DNA of 7,342 nucleotides from Verrucomicrobiota bacterium (lineage in GTDB: Bacteria; Verrucomicrobiota; Verrucomicrobiia; Limisphaerales; JADLHS01). Below are positions 6,325 through 7,342 of the stretch, piece by piece. Below the pieces are notes generated by a model that saw only the letters and a program-made list of their open reading frames with translations, was not told the origin of the DNA and did no database searches. The stretch lies in the NCBI GenBank assembly GCA_004297495.1, contig SCTL01000047.1, positions 1-7,342 of the forward strand. The letters run 5' to 3'. The position numbers and the translations under genes were made by a program. Within the stretch, counting starts at the first letter, position 1; every line of letters begins with the position of its first letter.

Positions 6325-6439
6325 GAATTGAACAGGAGCTAACAGAGGGAACGGAGAGCAAATTTCAACATGCCGCGACTGCCTATCGCAGAATTTCACT
6401 CATCCGTCTCCGTTTCCTCTGTTAGCTCCTGTTCAATTC
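6325..6439. repeat. 33-bp inverted repeat, MITE-like, between the GalU-like gene and larB
   Basis: The arms 6325-6357 and 6407-6439 are reverse complements with a single mismatch (the GAGGGAAC versus GTTTCCTC region), around a 49-base spacer. The whole is 115 bp with terminal inverted repeats and no coding sequence, like a small non-autonomous or REP-type element. The left arm is made of imperfect iterations of a purine-rich unit (AACAGGAGC, AACAGAGGG, AACGGAGAG). The right end overlaps the TGA stop of the GalU-like gene (6438-6440). The left arm overlaps codons that would belong to larB only if a TTG start were used. No flanking target-site duplication is evident. Confidence 0.85.
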
Positions 6440-7328
6440 AGTTTCGCCGAAACTCCTGCACGCTCTGGACAAAATCATCCGGCACGCCGAAGTCGAAGCG
6501 GCGGGCGCTCGTCATCTCCAGCGCCAGATAGCCTTCGCGCTGGCGCTGGATTTCCTGGGCGCGGGTGAGTTGGAACTCGCCGTTGTCGCGCACGTTGTCG
6601 CGGATCATCTCGCCGAGAATTTCGAAGATGCTCGGCGCGAGCAGGTGCATTCCAAACCAGCCGAGCCAAGTCTCCGCAGGCAAACCGTCCACGTGAAGTT
6701 TCTCGCGCGCGACCGCGACGGCGGGCTTCTCGATGATGAGCGAAACGTCAATCAACCGCGCATTGTCGGCGCGGCGTTGGCCGGCAATCGTGCCGTAGCC
6801 TTTGAGTTGATCGGCGCTGATGCGGTTGACGGCGGAAACGCTTTTGCCCTTTGAATGCGTCGCCATTTCCGCGAGTTCACGGTAGGGCGAAACGGGTTTG
6901 CCGCGAAACAAATGATCGCCGAGGCCAAGCAAAACCATTTCGCCAGCCGCGAACGACTTGGTTTGAAACACTGCGTGGCCGTAGCCTTCCTGCTCGCGCT
7001 GCACGGCGAAGGTGACACGCTCGGAAAACTTTTTCATCTGCAACGCTTCCGCGTGGAGCGAGGGATATTTTTCCAGCCGCTTCAGATACGCCGCATCCGG
7101 ACCGCGCAGATAGTCGCGCACCATTTCGTCCTCGCCAGGTTGGACAATGATGCAAATTTGTTCGATGCCCGCGGCATCGAGTTCGAGCAGGTGATAATGA
7201 AACAGCGCGCGGGCGATGCCGTCCGGGCCGACGACGGGAAACATTTCCTTCTTCACCGCGTGCGACGCGGGGAAATGCCGCGTGCCGAGACCGGCGATGG
7301 GGATGACAGCTTTGCGAACGGTCGTCAT
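6438..7328 (-). CDS. galU: GalU-like UTP-glucose-1-phosphate uridylyltransferase (nucleotidyltransferase)
   Basis: Enzymes of this family couple glucose-1-phosphate and UTP to give UDP-glucose and diphosphate in the cytoplasm, for glycan and envelope synthesis. The 296-residue product has the nucleotide-binding signature KAVIPIAGLGTRHFPASHAV (6-25) followed by KKEMFPVV, where classical GalU has AAGLGTRFLPATKA...PKEMLP. Later come QEGYGHAVFQTKSF (113-126), LLGLGDHLF (133-141, the metal-site Asp being D138), GYGTI (177-181), IIEKP (198-202), WFGMHLLAPSIFEIL (224-238) and GEFQLTRAQ (250-258). The length fits bacterial GalU (about 290-300). It is a divergent member: GDHL replaces the usual GDD-type motif, and GPDGIARALFHYH lies where the family has a KPLIQY-type stretch, so another sugar-1-phosphate or nucleotide is possible. 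The ATG at 7328 has only a weak GAGA upstream. Its stop lies in the flanking inverted repeat, and larB follows on the same strand. Confidence 0.85.
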   Translation of the reverse strand: MTTVRKAVIPIAGLGTRHFPASHAVKKEMFPVVGPDGIARALFHYHLLELDAAGIEQICIIVQPGEDEMVRDYLRGPDAAYLKRLEKYPSLHAEALQMKKFSERVTFAVQREQEGYGHAVFQTKSFAAGEMVLLGLGDHLFRGKPVSPYRELAEMATHSKGKSVSAVNRISADQLKGYGTIAGQRRADNARLIDVSLIIEKPAVAVAREKLHVDGLPAETWLGWFGMHLLAPSIFEILGEMIRDNVRDNGEFQLTRAQEIQRQREGYLALEMTSARRFDFGVPDDFVQSVQEFRRN

Positions 7329-7342
7329 GAGAGTCTCAAGTT

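Overview
The window is GC-rich bacterial DNA holding four complete genes and one gene cut by the left edge. The best guess for the organism is a Verrucomicrobiota bacterium of the Pedosphaera/Limisphaerales kind. This rests on inference: a very long secreted glycine-rich modular protein, a TPR protein with a two-helix membrane anchor, starts without clear Shine-Dalgarno sequences, and spacers filled with inverted repeats and heptanucleotide repeats. No rRNA or other phylogenetic marker is present.

Layout, left to right. (1) Positions 1-3017, minus strand: an uninterrupted reading frame of at least 1005 codons that starts with a signal peptide at 3017 and leaves the window still open. It encodes a surface or secreted protein of tandem modules of about 240-260 residues, each with a poly-glycine motif (GGGGGGGRI) followed by a (V/L)DNGG...GTNT motif. 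(2) Positions 3018-3166: a short divergent spacer. (3) Positions 3167-3940, plus strand: a membrane-anchored TPR protein. (4) Positions 3944-4010: a perfect 23-bp nested inverted repeat between convergent genes. (5) Positions 4015-7328, minus strand: three co-directional genes, transcribed from right to left: a GalU-like sugar-1-phosphate nucleotidyltransferase, larB, and larC.

LarB and LarC are the first and last enzymes of synthesis of the nickel-pincer nucleotide (NPN) cofactor used by LarA-family racemases and epimerases. LarB carboxylates and hydrolyses nicotinic acid adenine dinucleotide, LarE (not in the window) adds sulfur, and LarC inserts nickel. LarC is one unbroken frame with a very His-rich segment, probably for nickel binding. 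The GalU-like enzyme upstream would make UDP-glucose or a similar nucleotide sugar; it may share a transcript with larBC, but no metabolic link is evident.

The most unusual layer is the repeat DNA. Each of the three spacers from 3941 to 6437 carries a different inverted repeat that touches or nearly touches a stop codon: a 23-bp GC-rich nested palindrome, a 28-bp repeat built of ACATTCA heptads, and a 33-bp repeat with one mismatch. Two further heptad families (GTTGAGA and GGACTTT) lie inside the larC coding sequence and add about 28 in-frame residues. Three heptad families in about 1 kb suggest one repeat-generating or mobile-repeat process that has spread into spacers and once into a gene.
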